Shown here one piece after another: positions 47,059-57,969 of a stretch of 64,000 nucleotides of DNA. The notes beneath the pieces were generated by a model, which ran no database searches, was not told the DNA's origin, and saw only the letters and a program-made list of their open reading frames with translations. The stretch spans positions 1,989,001-2,053,000 of the forward strand of contig OX419762.1 of NCBI GenBank assembly GCA_948567375.1, in the 5' to 3' direction. Both the position numbers and the translations under genes were made by a program. How positions within the stretch are numbered: the stretch's first letter is position 1; every line of letters starts with the position of its first letter. This DNA comes from Lunularia cruciata. Its lineage: Eukaryota > Streptophyta > Marchantiopsida > Lunulariales > Lunulariaceae.

Positions 47059-50000
47059 TCATTGTTCTTCGCTTTCAAGATATTTCCTATGTACTTGAAC
47101 GCAAGTTGTGCTACAGTATGAGTATGAAAACTTGTAGAAAGGTGTTTTACCAACTAGCGAGCTCCCACAGCATGAGCACAACTTAGCTCCAATGCTTGAA
47201 CTACCACTAGCGCTTGAGGAAGTCTTCGCTGTTTGGGATTCTTTATTAGCTGCCATGTTGGCTCGCATGCGAGCTTCTGCAGCAGCTGCCCTGGCGTCTC
47301 TTTCAGCTGCTTGTGCCTTTGCTACAGCCTGCATCAGTAATAGTTCATATCAATACTGATACGAAAGGACACAAAACGCCCACAGAATTCTGCACTATTG
47401 CAAATTCAATCACTAGCTTTACTTTACTTTACTTTACTTTACTTTACTTTGCTCTGTTTTAATTCAGTGATAGTTCATATCAAGACTGATACGAAAGGAC
47501 AAGAAACGCCCACAGAATTCTGCACTATTGCAAATTCACTCACTAGCTTTACTTTACTTTACTTTGCTCTGTTTTAATTCTTGCCCTTCGTATCCGACAA
47601 TCAGTACACCTCTCATACCTCTTTATAGGCAGCTGACTTCGTATCTAGAGCCGGCGCTTTCGCGAACGCTTTAACCTGATTGGTGCCTCGCACATTGGCA
47701 ACTGCAGCAGCTGCTAGTTCTGCTGCTTTCTTCTCAGCCTATCAGATATATGAGAACACAGTAAGATAGGGATCGTGCAAATTATGTTTTTTATGTGCAG
47801 GAAGTGCATGCACTGAAGGTTGGGTGCAACTTATGAGCAGTCCAGTGTAAAGTCCAAAACGGCGCTCTTGCAAGGAACCAAACCCTCGAAACACATACTG
47901 CAATAGCTGCTCCATATTATTCCGTACCTGTTTCACTTTGTCATGTTCTTTCCTCACTTTCTTCCTTTCCTTCTCCAACTCCTTCCTCCTTGCTTTCTTC
48001 TCAGCCTGATGGTCCAAGTGATAGCAACTGTTCAGGCCAAATCTGATGGCGTACTTTGCTTATTGAACTCCGAGTAATTAGCAAAATACTGCTGCAGAGA
48101 GTGAGTTTGGCTGCACTGTATTCCCTCGAAGTTTGGTCGTAAGAAGTTTGATACGTTTAATGCAACCATGTTTTTACATCACTGGCTATTGACATACTAA
48201 AACACCAAACTCAAGGAGATGACCCAATCGCCAAAAATTGGCTATCATCCGGTGGTGGCGTTCGACAGGACAAAGAATTTCTCTTGAACAAATGGACTCT
48301 ATGTGTAAAAATATTACCTCTCTTGTTGCTTGAGAGAACTCCATCTCCTCTGTCAGAGCGCTGGGTACATTAGCAGCATGCCAATCCCATTGATCGGGAA
48401 ATCTGGCCATATACCTCCGAAATACATTCCTTGTTTCTTTATCTCCTGCAAGAGTATATGGTGTCCTGTCCCTTCCATCCCGGGCACACGGGTCCAGGCC
48501 ATCTTCCAAAAGTTTCAGCACCTGTTCGCAGTTTCCAGCCTTGGCAGCCTCATGTAGAGGGGTGCCTTTGTTTAAAACTAGAGCCTCTGCACCTGTTATG
48601 GAGCCACCCAAATATCAGGCCAATGGCTTCTGCTTGCCTGTCATGCATAAAGTGACAATTTAAGCTATAACATCAGTCTGTTCCTGAATAACTGAACACT
48701 TTGAGACTTACCACTCGAGCTCGACAGATCTCCAGGGTTCTGTGAGCTTGACGCCTTGGAACCGCCTCCACTACCCTTGCCTGCATCCAAGTTCTTGACG
48801 GTAGGCTTCACTTCCTTCTTTGCTACACTCCCGATGGAACTCTCAACGGCAGTTGGGATGTCCTCATCATAAGTTATAGTTGACAGGACGTGGTACACTC
48901 TCTGCGCTTCTTTAAAAGTTGGTCTACGCGTGGTGAACGGTACTCGTCGAAGTCGCGGATCATTGCGATCCAATGGGGCATTTTCTCCTCCAAAAAGAGC
49001 TTGTCCGTTTGCAGACGGAGCGTAGACGAATATGTGGGAAGCAGACCGTAGATAATCACTCCAACTGGTCAGAAGGTCCCGAATTTCCTATCATACGTCA
49101 AATAAACTGTTTACGAACATATTAGAGAAAGGATGTTCCTATAATCTCGAACAATCAGTTCCATGTGATTCGTCCTCAAGGAACATCGTCAGAGATTATG
49201 GAAAAAAGTTAGAAGTTGACACATATCATGTTCATATCAATCTGACTTTCACTCTCCTCTCCCTGGACAAATCAGGACAGCAAAGCTTACTTTCTGCAAA
49301 GCCATTTCGTTGTAGCGACGAAGAGAAGCTCCGGCTGATTTGGGAGCGCGGCCAGTCGCATCCCTGGTAGATTGCCTTCCTCCTGCTTTAGCTCTCACCA
49401 CATACCTATGCAAATGATTTTCGTCATCAACGTTGCACACTTATCAAGAATGTATCCAGTTAATGTATGTCTCAACCATGACAATTCAATTAACACATGA
49501 CATTGTTTACCGTACCCTGAACCATCTATGCAAGAAGCACTCGCTTACCTGTGGAACGTGTGATGAGCGAGAACAACCCCACCTTGGTTGTTCACTACAA
49601 CACCAGCAAAATGCCCACCAGCAGATAGTAGCACTATCCATACACGTTGATGAAGTACTGCATTGTCATTTGCTTTGGCTATAGGTTTGATTAAAGATTT
49701 CACTCGCTGCAGAAGCCTTTCATCAGATATGCAATGTGCATCATTACTCTCGCCATCGGTATACCCTTTTTCAATCTGTAGGTATTCTTTTTCATGTAAG
49801 GCTAGAGAACGCCACAGTGAAATGGACTCCCCAGAGTCCCGTAGGAGAAAGTGTATACGATTAGTTCTGTGAGTCATGCGCCTTAGACCTCCGACATCGG
49901 CATTGTCTGAATCATCTGACTCTGATTCAGAACCCGATATACTTGATACATCATCGTTGTCACCTTTCCACTGCCCCTCGGCAACTTCGCTGAAGTCATC

Positions 50001-51298
50001 TTCGTTGATGGGTTCCTTGCCCACAAGCCTACGTTTCATCTGCGGATATAAAAGTGGTGTTAGGCTGAGACAAGAAAATTAGTACAGAATCAACCACATC
50101 CTCAATAAAATGCTGGAGAGTATTACCGGAGGTATGTGAGAAATGGGAGAAGAAGCCATTTCACCGAACGGGAGATCCAGAACCCACTTAGGACTGACCC
50201 GAAACGACCCGAAAACATGCATATGGAAGCCATGAAATACATGCATAAACAGATGCAAACCGAAGTGAAGCTGATCCAAGCAAATGAATACGGGGCGGAA
50301 CGTGTGAAGTCGATAAAAAGCAGAGCGAAAATTGATACATTCCATGAGCGGCATCTAACGTGAAATGGTAGGCATCATGTTAGAAAGAAACGGAAGATAC
50401 ATCTGAAACTGAAGGCAGAGGAAAACCCGTCGAGCGAGTAGGAAGATACATTCGAAAGCAAAGGGAAAGCAGTGATCAAGTAGGAAAGCATAGCGTTAGT
50501 CTTCCAGCAGGTACTGTGGTTAGAACACGCCTTTCAGCAGGAAATCAGATCTGTGAAGAAACTCAAGACAATATTTCCTCACTCGCTTTACATGATCAGG
50601 GAGTGGATTCAGGAGCCAAGGGCAAGACATCAAACCCTTGGCATGAAATAAGAGTGACAAAGGAGATGAATGTGTCAGCAGTTTGGTGAGTCAAGACCCA
50701 AGACTCAAGAGTCATGGTTTCAAGGACGAAAACAACCAGGAACATGATAACTCTGAAGTACCAAAAACCTCCCCTTCAAATCTGCAGATGGAGCTAAAGA
50801 GGTAGTATGTACCAGAATTTCAAGGACAATTGAAAAGTATTGTATAGAAATACGATTTCATGTAAACTAGTAATTGCTGTGCATGAATTCGCAGCTCAAG
50901 CGTGCTCCCATTTCCCAGAAACTGAATGGACATAACGAGCAGATAAACTACAGGTTGAATCGTACATTCATGCGATGGTAATCGGATTTGAAATGCGATC
51001 GTTGCTCATCTAAAGACTGGAATGTAGATTTGCACCCGTTGCATGTCCACCTCGCTCCCATCTCGCTTGCACATTCTCCTGACTGCTTCCTAACCTCATC
51101 CTGACTTACTTCATTCCTTTCTGCGACGGAAAGCCCGGCGAGCTCCTTTAGCAGCTCAGCTCCCTTCTCAACACTGCCACCCTTGCTGGAATCCTTCAGG
51201 CTCGTCCCATCTTTATGCAATACGGCAGAATCGAAATAATCTTCTGGACATTTGTACAGAAATTCGGGCTTCACGACTGCACGGTTTCCCCAACCCAT
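47059..51298 (-). CDS. VMS1: Vms1/ANKZF1-like peptidyl-tRNA endonuclease (ribosome quality control)
   Basis: Eight exons, all GT-AG: 51298-50966, 50039-49549, 49405-49291, 49087-48712, 48592-48318, 48005-47928, 47738-47619, 47328-47059; 685 residues. Residues 86-108 form a C2H2 finger (C86, C89, H102, H108). Residues about 190-400 are the VLRF1 release-factor-like domain, with the catalytic loop [11 protein letters not shown] and Gln286 in the position of the eRF1 GGQ glutamine, followed by [11 protein letters not shown]. Ankyrin repeats lie at about 446-500 ([20 protein letters not shown]). A charged Ala/Lys/Arg helix (530-625) contains a possible VCP/Cdc48-interacting segment. A C-terminal treble-clef Cys cluster (CSCCG ... 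YCSTTC) completes the family architecture. Family members cleave peptidyl-tRNA on stalled 60S subunits and recruit Cdc48. Exon 1 reads on into a stop at 50948; the donor at 50965 is preferred because it restores the conserved HRMN-MKRRL junction. Confidence 0.93.
47335..47580. repeat. 130-bp tandem duplication with (ACTTT)n microsatellite in the last Vms1 intron
   Basis: Units start at 47335 and 47465 ('cagt(a/g)atagttcatatcaa'). Each ends in an ACTTT tract: about six units in the first and three in the second, then 'gctctgttttaattc'. The first unit abuts the acceptor of the final exon. Apart from the microsatellite length the copies differ by only a few bases. Confidence 0.92.
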
Positions 51299-53209
51299 CT
51301 CTGCTATTGAATCACTTCACCTCTCTATGTTTTTCTCCAATTACCCCAGTTTCGACTTCTCTGCAGATACGCGCAAAACTTACATTAGTTAGCTCGAGAC
51401 GACTCTTATCGAGGTCATGGAAATTGGATGACTTTCAGATGTCACTGCGCACTCAAAATTGCAACAATATTCACATGGGCAGAACCGCAAAACTAAGTAC
51501 TACTTCGAACTGAATTGAACCCTACGAAAGGTATCTGTTTGAGACTGCTAGCCACATACAAGACTTACATGTACTTCACTCCCCTCCTAAATTTAAACAT
51601 ACGAAAGAAGGGGACCGCGTAGGAAAAACGAAGGATGTGAGGACCCCATCAAGCCGTACAAGGGAGAGGGAAAAAAAAGGAAAGTGGAGGTAAGTCCCAA
51701 TACAGTCTATCCGAGCTATACAAATCGTACTAGGTTAAATTTAAACATAATAGGTTTCTAACAACCGCATTTGACTCGTCGTATAGGGTCTCACGCGTCT
51801 TTCGCTCGTCGTTTCCGATTGCGAGAATTCTGCTCATCTTTCAGTCTCTTCTTTCTCGGGAGCACAGGCCCCTGTTCGGATCGAGCTCTTGCCGGTCACT
51901 GTCATGAGGAGTACATAGAAGGAGAAGTAGTACTTACCATGAAGTGCCAAGGTTCCAGCCTCCTTTGTCACACGGTCACACGTCCCACTCGCCTAATTGA
52001 CACCATCCGCTCGCTCGTGAGCAATCGGAGGTACGTACAAGTCGCTTCCCCCGCGGGACCTGGAATAGAACGTGGAAATCGGAGAACTTTTTGGTGTGGT
52101 AGTACCACTCTCGTGAAAATTTAGTTAAGCTCTTCACTGCGTCGAGAAATCCGTAGTGGGTGTCTTTCCACGCACAAAGCAAGAGAATACTGTGCACCCC
52201 AGAAAATTTTCGAGTTGACTCGGTGCACAATAACATAGCCTTTTTCTTGAATTTGAAAACTGAGAACTGCAACTAAGCGAGATAGAAGTGTGATTCACGA
52301 AGGATTTGCTATTACTCGGTCCAAGCCGCTCTGAATCAGATGAATTCACGTGAGCTTTTGCTTAGACGTGAAGAACCAAACAAAACCGATTAAGTGCTAA
52401 GGACGTCCTTCGACTTGATGTTGGAGGATACACCATCTTGCACTAAATTGGCCAAGAAGAAACTTGCTTGGCTTGTAGTAACATAGAAACTTACAGACAA
52501 ATGCGAATCTTCGCCAGGACAGAGCTGGTGTGCTAATTTTGTAAGGCAAAGTCGAGGTTTGGTGTGGAAGTTTTGCCATGCGAACTACGCCCTTAAAGTG
52601 GACCAGCTTAGGAACCGAAGTGCAAGCTGCTCCGAGATTTATCCTGGTTCTTGTCGAGCCTTTGGTGTTGGAGCCCCGGAGCTTTTGTAGTTTTCGATTG
52701 TAAAAAGGTTTTAGGTCGAGCTAAGATTACTTAAAAGCCTAGTGAGGATACGAACTTGGAAAAGGTAACGGGTAGACATCCCCCCAATCCTGTTCTTTGC
52801 TCGGCATACGGACAATGCAGCTCACGTCAACGAAACAAACGTGTATGAATCTATCGACCATCTCTCCTCGTACGTCCTCTATGTTCTGCTGTCGTCTGCC
52901 GCAGTCTATGAGCTCTACCACGCGCTTCGAGGGTGGATAGGATGGATTGAGCCTAATATCTTCTAATGACCAGAATATCTTCAGTAAGAGCAGTAACTTA
53001 GACTTTTCTGGCTTAGTCCTGGTGATTTTTTACTCGCACATTTCGGTCCCTGTTTCCCAGAGTGATCCCAAATTGAGGTAGGTATATGAACCAAAGAGAG
53101 CCTGAAGGCCACAGTTTCTGAATATGCTGCCAATCCTGAGTGATTTTTGGGAAGTTAACCCTCTCATCCAGCTTGTAACACAGTAAACCGATGAATGGCA
53201 CGAACCAGG
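51299..53209. other. Vms1 upstream region and RsmE 3' flank
   Basis: The Vms1 leader and promoter must lie in the first few hundred bases and the RsmE-like 3' UTR at the right end. Frames of 60-117 codons occur on both strands but show no domain. No repeat was recognised, and base composition resembles the neighbouring genes more than the retroelement DNA. Confidence 0.5.
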
Positions 53210-54172
53210 TTATTCTGAGTCCGCTAGAAGCATGACTCCAGCAAGCAGAGCAACAGCTGCTGTTTCTACTCTCAACCGTCGTGATCCCAAACCAACAGGT
53301 CTTGTGCCTGCTTTAACTAAAAAGTCAATTTCCTCAGTTGTGAAGTCTCCTTCCGGACCTATAAAAAGTATTCCAGTTTGAGGAGAGTTAGGTAACTGCG
53401 CAAAAGACTTAAATAGCGGAGGTCCCTCGGCAGCAGCCAAGAAAGAAACCTCTACTTCCGATAGTCGGGGCAAAATCGCTTTGATAGATATTGGAGGTTT
53501 GATTTCCATCGAGTGAAGTCTTTGACATTGTCTGGTAGCGGCCATAGCAATTCGCTCCCACCTGTCGGAACGGCCTCCGAACTTGACAGACGATCTCTCA
53601 GTCAACAAGGGAATAAGAGTCCTTGCACCAAGTTCTGTACATTTTTCTACGAGCCATTCTCCTCGGCCACCTTTTAATGTACAGAACGCTGCAGCGACAT
53701 GCCAATCTGGGCCAGTAGTACGCAAAATGCGAGGATCTTTTAAGGCAACCACCTCGGCATCATGCCGATTTACGCTTGACAGACGCCCGTCTACGATTCC
53801 TCCTTTGCCATCGAAAAGCTCAACCCTGTCATTCACTTTGAGCCTTAAAACTTTGATCATGTGCCAAAATTCATCTCCTTCCAACTTTGCGACCACACCC
53901 TCACACTTCGGTATATTCTCAACATGGAAACGAGGGAGACCTCCGCGCGCTTTATCAGGCTGCTCGTCTAAGTTCGAGCACGATATGCAGAAAGTGTTGC
54001 CAATGCATGTTCGACTCCATCGCTGCGTCTTGTCAATAAACAATGGTGTGATCACTGGACTACAGCTTAAACCTGATGTAAGAGCTCCTTGCGGCATACT
54101 GTGTAAGGAAATTCCAGGCAACTGTATAGACAAAAACCCAAGAAAATATGTTCGTCTCAGCATCATGCTCAC
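53210..54172 (-). CDS. RsmE-like rRNA (uracil-N3) methyltransferase, organelle-targeted
   Basis: A single-exon frame of 320 residues. The first 70-75 residues have no bacterial counterpart and look like an organellar presequence. An N-terminal PUA-like domain follows (about 78-145: FWHMIKVLRLKVNDRVELFDG). The SPOUT methyltransferase domain (about 155-320) has EKCTELG (176-182), TERS (191-194), RWERIAMAATRQCQR (204-218), IGPEGDFT (271-278) and the knot segment LGSRRLRVETA (295-305). RsmE methylates U1498 of bacterial 16S rRNA using S-adenosylmethionine; a plastid or mitochondrial small-subunit rRNA is the likely substrate. The gene lies upstream of the Vms1 gene on the same strand. An 86-codon frame ending just before the start (54182-54442) has no domain and is more likely leader than coding. 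Bacterial contamination is unlikely because of the presequence and neighbours. Confidence 0.92.
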   Translation of the reverse strand: MSMMLRRTYFLGFLSIQLPGISLHSMPQGALTSGLSCSPVITPLFIDKTQRWSRTCIGNTFCISCSNLDEQPDKARGGLPRFHVENIPKCEGVVAKLEGDEFWHMIKVLRLKVNDRVELFDGKGGIVDGRLSSVNRHDAEVVALKDPRILRTTGPDWHVAAAFCTLKGGRGEWLVEKCTELGARTLIPLLTERSSVKFGGRSDRWERIAMAATRQCQRLHSMEIKPPISIKAILPRLSEVEVSFLAAAEGPPLFKSFAQLPNSPQTGILFIGPEGDFTTEEIDFLVKAGTRPVGLGSRRLRVETAAVALLAGVMLLADSE

Positions 54173-55122
54173 ATGCGAAAACTAAGAGCTGTGGATCTTA
54201 TCCGTCCTCACTGATTTAGAAGATTGCGTTATATTCTCAGCTAAAAGCCAGAAAATCTCGAGTATTGACCAACCTCCAGCTCCAATCGATTCAGGTTGCA
54301 AACACGCTTCACCCACAGCGTTCTCTGTTAAAGGCTCATAGACGATCCCTGCATCGCTTTCCAGCCCCGCACATAGACTACATCTGCAGTGTATATATAA
54401 TTGAGATAGAAGTGCACTCCTCTCTGAGGTCCAATTAAACAATACTCACAGCAGAGCTTTCAAGTTACCTTCGCCTCACAACTACAAACACATCGCGCAT
54501 CGCGCCGATATTTGCAACTCGAATTCTTCTCCAGACCTCCTCTGGAGCGTTTGGAGAATCAAAACCTCCCACTGCTCCCATAAAGAAAACGAAGCCGGCT
54601 TCTGGCTTGACAGATCCGGCTAGCCCCATTCTACTTTCCTTTTTTTCTCTCCCTTGTACGGCTCGATGGCGGTCCTCCTATCTTCTTGTGTTCTATGAGG
54701 TCGGCTTTCTCTCCGTTCTATGTGGTCGCCTTTTTCTCTTCTTTTCGCTTGACAGATCCGGCTGCAGTTAGTCAGGCAAGGACCATCCGGCTTCGGGGCA
54801 CACAACGGAACTTTACGACGGGAGGATGTCCTAGAAGGCCACTTCACATGGCCCCGAGATGTGCGTCAGTTTTGACATCCGTCAGCCTCTAAAACTATGA
54901 CGGAAGGAGTATCTTCCTGTGTCCATGAAATGCACAGGTTCGGCTATTAGCTTGGATTTCCGTCAATCTCATATGTATACTTGCGATGATAAGTCATTTT
55001 GGATTAACGACGAGCATTAACAGGTAACCAACTCTCGAACTAGAGTAAAGAGTTCGGGGTTAACAAATCAATATCTTTTGAATTAACATTAATCAATATT
55101 TTCATTTTTAGGTCATACATTA

Positions 55123-55398
55123 CAAACACTTCATATCGTTCAATTCAAATTATAAAAGAGTACAATAGAGCCAGAAATGAAAAAATTAAAATATATTAAA
55201 TGTATATCTAATCTCAAAATTAAAAAGCCAAAATCAAAAATGTAGTGGAAAGAAATATGACAAGCACTTAATATCGTTCGATTCAAATTATAAAAGAGTA
55301 CAACAGGTCCAGAATGAAAAAGTTAAAACATATTGCATTTATATCCAATCAAAAAATCAAAAAATCAAAATCAAAAATGTATTGGAAAGATAAAAAAA
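55123..55398. repeat. 138-bp tandem duplication, two diverged copies
   Basis: Units start at 55123 ('caaacacttcatatcgttc') and 55261 ('caagcacttaatatcgttc') and share 'aaattataaaagagtacaa' and 'aaaatcaaaaatgta(g/t)tggaaaga'. Confidence 0.88.
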
Positions 55399-55869
55399 AC
55401 TCGATCGCGTGAGAAATGGAAGTCGGAAGGTTCAATCTCCAGAACACTTCAACTTATCATAAAAAGAGAAGTTTGATATTCTATTGCCGTTGCTTCACCC
55501 GGCCCATTAACCTAAAACATTCCCGGTTTGAAAAGGCTCAGACGGAGCTAGCGCTGCGTGACGGATAGGCTCCGGCAGAAGGTCTGTACGTCAGGCAGAC
55601 CCCGACGCGCATACGAGTTCCGTCAGCGCTCCGTCAACATCACGTCTGCCGGACTTTGTCTTTTAGTGGACTGCCGGAGCTCGTTTGAGCCATGTGAATC
55701 GGGTAAGAGCCTCCTAACAGATCCCGGCACGGGAAGAATGGGTAGGATAACAAAAAGGATAGGAAAATCATGCACGGGGGAAGAAGAACCTGGAGATCTC
55801 GGATTGTACTTCTGTTACGGTTTGGGTGAAGGAAAAAATGGTGAGTCGCGTAAAGATAACAAGGGGGGG

Positions 55870-56086
55870 TTTAAGCCGTGGTACCTCACGATGAGAAATT
55901 TGATGAGAAATGAGAATAGGAATAGAAATTAAATAAATTTTATGATTTATGATTTTTCATATCGATACTATTGAGGGGGGGGTTTAAGCCGTGGTACCTC
56001 ACGATGAGAAATTTGATGAGAAATGAGAATAGGAATAGAAATTAAATAAATTTTATGATTTATGATTTTTCATATCGATACTATTG
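55870..56086. repeat. 113-bp tandem duplication, apparently identical copies
   Basis: 'tttaagccgtggtacctcac' occurs at 55870 and 55983, each preceded by a run of seven or eight G, and no difference is visible through to 'catatcgatactattg'. Either a very recent duplication or an assembly join at the G run. Confidence 0.92.
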
Positions 56087-56679
56087 TGCCTAGCACCATT
56101 CTACCTCCATTGTATCGTTTTTCTCTCTTTGCGGCTTGATGGGGTCTTCCATCCTTCGTGTGCTCTATGTTGTCGTCTTTTCCCATTTTGATTTAAGCAT
56201 TCATGTGTTCTATGTGATCGCTTCTTCCCATTGCAATTTAAGCATCCTAAGAAGCATTTAAGATTGTTCATTTGTGAATTATATCCGAAAATATTCCCTA
56301 TAGAATTTTATTTATATATATATATAATTACCGAGTATAAAAATAGGATTAGTATTCTTTATTATCTATAAAGGTAGGTTTTCATGCATTTCCTTTGAAG
56401 GTGTGATAAGTGAAATACTTTTATATTTAGAATTTTAACTCTCTGTTTGGAAATCTTTTGGTTGGTTGTTACTACTCAATTTGTCGTCCCTTCAAGACAC
56501 TCATCTTCTTCAAAATTGTATTGTGAATGGGGTTAATAATTACAATATTCATATTTAATTATCTCCAAATAAAAATTAATTAGTTCAATGAGTGTAATTA
56601 ATTGTCTATTTGATAGGTATATGGAACTTTTTGATACAAAGAAAATTACAAATTACAAGAAAGAGTAAGAGTAGAATTT

Positions 56680-57244
56680 TGTAATGTTCCGGAAATAACA
56701 AGAAAAGAAACACAAGATTTTATTCTTCATTAATCTGATGCTCAAAAGGAGCACCTTGTCTATTGTAAAGCAAAAGAGGATTTATTTAAAAAGAGTTATA
56801 TCTTTGGATCAAGTACATGGATTGGTGACATGTCAATGAGCTCCACCTTTAGATTAGCTACATGGATTGGTGACATATTGATCTTTGTCCTATTTGGTTA
56901 ATCAAACAAGTTTGACCAAAGACTATTTTTCTATAGAAAGCTCAAAATAGCATGGGTGATGTACCGTTAAAAAGCTCTAGATGAGACAAAAAAGGATGGG
57001 AGAAAACATTGCATTTGTCCTTGTGGAGGGAGTCTTTTATTTTTTGAGGCCTAATTAATTCATTTAGGCCTCCAAATTTGACTTTAAATTTTTTTGGGTA
57101 TTTTCGGCCTCTGCCCTATTAGTGGAAGTACTCTTTTGATGATAACTCTATTTAATCTACTTAGACCATCATATATATCATTGCTCAAGATATTAACAAA
57201 TCAATTTCCATCTCTAGATAATCTATCTAGCTATTGGTATCACA
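56680..57244 (-). mobile_element. Family-B gypsy LTR, copy 3 (3' LTR)
   Basis: On the minus strand it runs TGTGATACCAATAGC to ...AAATTTTGTAAT with terminal ATTACA, 565 bp. It is homologous to 8784-9332 and 34257-34999 ('gagctttt', 'acc(c)atg', 'gaccaa', 'ggagcacctt'). A PPT precedes it on the minus strand, so it is the 3' LTR of the integrase-containing fragment to its right. Confidence 0.82.
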
Positions 57245-57261
57245 AACCTCCCCCTTTAAAG
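57245..57261 (-). other. Polypurine tract of the minus-strand gypsy fragment
   Basis: The minus strand reads CTTTAAAGGGGGAGGTT directly before the TG of the LTR. Confidence 0.8.
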
Positions 57262-57969
57262 ATACGACGTCCTCATTACAAAGTTGTTGCTTAAAGGATT
57301 GCATTGGTCAACTTAACTATGGGTTCTCATGTTGCTTCATACAATAGGTGCATTTGCAATGTACAAGATATCCCACATAAAGATGGCAAGTACCATAGAT
57401 GTGTTTTTGGAGAATGCATTTGACTTCATATTCCTCTGTGCCATCAATAAGTGTTGTACAAGGTCTAAGTTCTTGTATAGAAGGAAACTAGGGCAGTTGG
57501 GATGCATATTTACATAGTAGAGAAACAAGGAATATTGGATGGATCTTCATGTGTAGTGGTAGCTCAAGGTGATATGCCATTATATAAATTTGATGGATGA
57601 TAGGAAAAGGCTCAATAAAATAAGGTCTAAGCTTACAAGGGCCACCTAACATGAGGATGGTTATGGATAGCCACACTTGGTCCCTAATGTGGAGCCCCAT
57701 ATGCCAACAATGTGCATCTACATTTTTTGTCAATTTTGGGCAATTGGCAACCTATGCTTGGTGTTATCCACACCCCGTTGGATTCTTAAAACAAAAGTGT
57801 TGAGAATGTCAACTTTTGTAGCCATTGGACGGATCTTTACCAAGCTTGAAGGTGTGAAAAGGTGTTCTCTATACATGAGGAAGAGTGGTATAACATGTGT
57901 AGATGCATTCACTAAATTGTTGTAGGTAAATTCTACCAGTGGAAGTAAGGTATCTCACCTTTCTTGCTC
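57262..57969 (-). pseudogene. Gypsy integrase C-terminus, truncated by the methyltransferase element
   Basis: On the minus strand, 57969-57860 reads DTLLPLVEFTYNNLVNAST-like integrase core. 57912-57730 continues it, and 57733-57488 holds the GPY/F module (VWLSITILMLGGPCKLRPYF, HLELPLHMKIHPIFLVSLL). The integrase N-terminus is cut off at about 57970, where the LTR of the next element starts, so that element inserted into this one. Same family as 16684-17480. Confidence 0.82.

Larger units (their letters stand above)
54173..56679. other. RsmE upstream region and repeat-rich spacer
   Basis: Contains the RsmE leader and promoter, a repeated 'ttgacagatccggct' at 54608 and 54751, a 138-bp tandem repeat, a 113-bp tandem repeat, and two related pyrimidine-rich blocks (about 54625-54745 and 56090-56200, both with 'cattctac', 'ggctcgatgg' or 'ggcttgatgg', and 'gtgttctatg' or 'gtgctctatg'). 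The frame at 55558-55932 has no recognisable domain. No gene is supported. Confidence 0.45.

Noticed and set aside
47400-47580. CRISPR-like or regulatory array in the ACTTT repeats
   Set aside because: It is a simple pentanucleotide microsatellite within a tandemly duplicated intron segment of a nuclear plant gene.
50948-50965. Reading Vms1 exon 1 through to the stop at 50948
   Set aside because: It would truncate the protein after the zinc finger; a GTACG donor at 50965 joins it in frame to the next conserved exon.
53210-54172. Bacterial contamination as the source of the RsmE-like gene
   Set aside because: It carries a non-bacterial N-terminal extension suited to organelle import, and sits beside a spliced plant gene with no change of context.
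53583-54185. 200-codon plus-strand frame opposite the RsmE-like gene
   Set aside because: It is the mirror of a clearly homologous methyltransferase frame and has no recognisable motif.
54182-54442. 86-codon minus-strand frame upstream of the RsmE-like gene
   Set aside because: No domain or conservation visible; it probably belongs to the leader or promoter.
55558-55932. 124-codon plus-strand frame
   Set aside because: Runs into the 113-bp tandem duplication, has Arg-rich random composition and no domain.
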